Source of the DNA: a virus | Length of the DNA: 64,000 nt | Direction: 5' to 3' (one strand) | Virus record (IMG/VR): IMGVR_UViG_3300046170_000162 | Location: 117,946 to 181,945 of that record | Shown: one piece after another, positions 63,945 to 64,000 of the stretch | Numbering within the stretch: the first letter of the stretch is position 1 | How the letters are laid out: each line of letters starts with the position of its first letter | Program-made: the position numbers and the translations under genes | Notes under the pieces: model-generated | What the model was told of the DNA's origin: nothing | What the model saw: only the letters and a program-made list of their open reading frames with translations | The model's database searches: none

Positions 63945-64000
63945 TTATTTCAATTTTCCCATAAAGGTTGACAGATTGATGTCGATATGTTAGGGTCTTA

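Overview
The window is a contiguous piece of a T4-like marine cyanophage genome (contractile-tailed myovirus infecting Synechococcus or Prochlorococcus). This rests on T4-type virion genes in T4 order, a plastocyanin gene (a photosynthetic auxiliary metabolic gene), late-promoter octamers of the TATAAATA/CTAAATA type, and several small proteins of a kind I associate with cyanophages. Every supported gene lies on the minus strand, so transcription runs from position 64000 towards 1. Genes are tightly packed, mostly with ATGA, GTGA or TAATG overlaps. I see no tRNA, rRNA, CRISPR array or insertion sequence.

Layout in transcription order. (1) 63.9-60.6 kb: an operon of small proteins behind a sigma70-like promoter, holding an NlpC/P60-like hydrolase, an AbrB-like DNA-binding protein, a 2OG-Fe(II) oxygenase and a NUMOD4/HNH endonuclease. 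(2) 60.6-53.6 kb: a 1142-residue structural protein, a PAAR-like tip protein, small conserved proteins, then baseplate wedge proteins gp25 and gp6. (3) 53.6-32.8 kb: one uninterrupted 6926-codon gene in the position of T4 gene 7, built from many repeated modules. (4) 32.8-12.1 kb: further modular tail proteins (a YHYH/cupredoxin/Ig protein, a fiber with a cupredoxin-like C-terminus, a GxGY-repeat protein), gp8, a DUF4815 protein and a long fiber. (5) 12.1-8.9 kb: a secreted small protein, neck proteins gp13 and gp14, tail sheath stabiliser gp15 and small terminase gp16. (6) 8.8-4.7 kb: an accessory islet between the two terminase genes, with two Lys-rich proteins carrying likely head-protease sites, plastocyanin behind its own sigma70-like promoter, small membrane proteins and a nuclease. 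(7) 4.75-1 kb: large terminase gp17, two tiny genes and tail sheath gp18, which runs off the left edge.

Three genes (gp18, the long fiber and gp8) are each broken by what reads as one extra base in a G/C run. In each case, dropping one base restores a family-like protein. I treat each as one gene. The cause may be sequencing or assembly error, population variation, or (less likely) +1 recoding.

The most interesting features are the giant modular protein, the appearance of the same beta modules in several baseplate, neck and fiber genes, intact type-1 copper ligand sets in two virion proteins in addition to plastocyanin, and the paired pro-head-like proteins with a shared motif directly after a predicted gp21 cleavage site.
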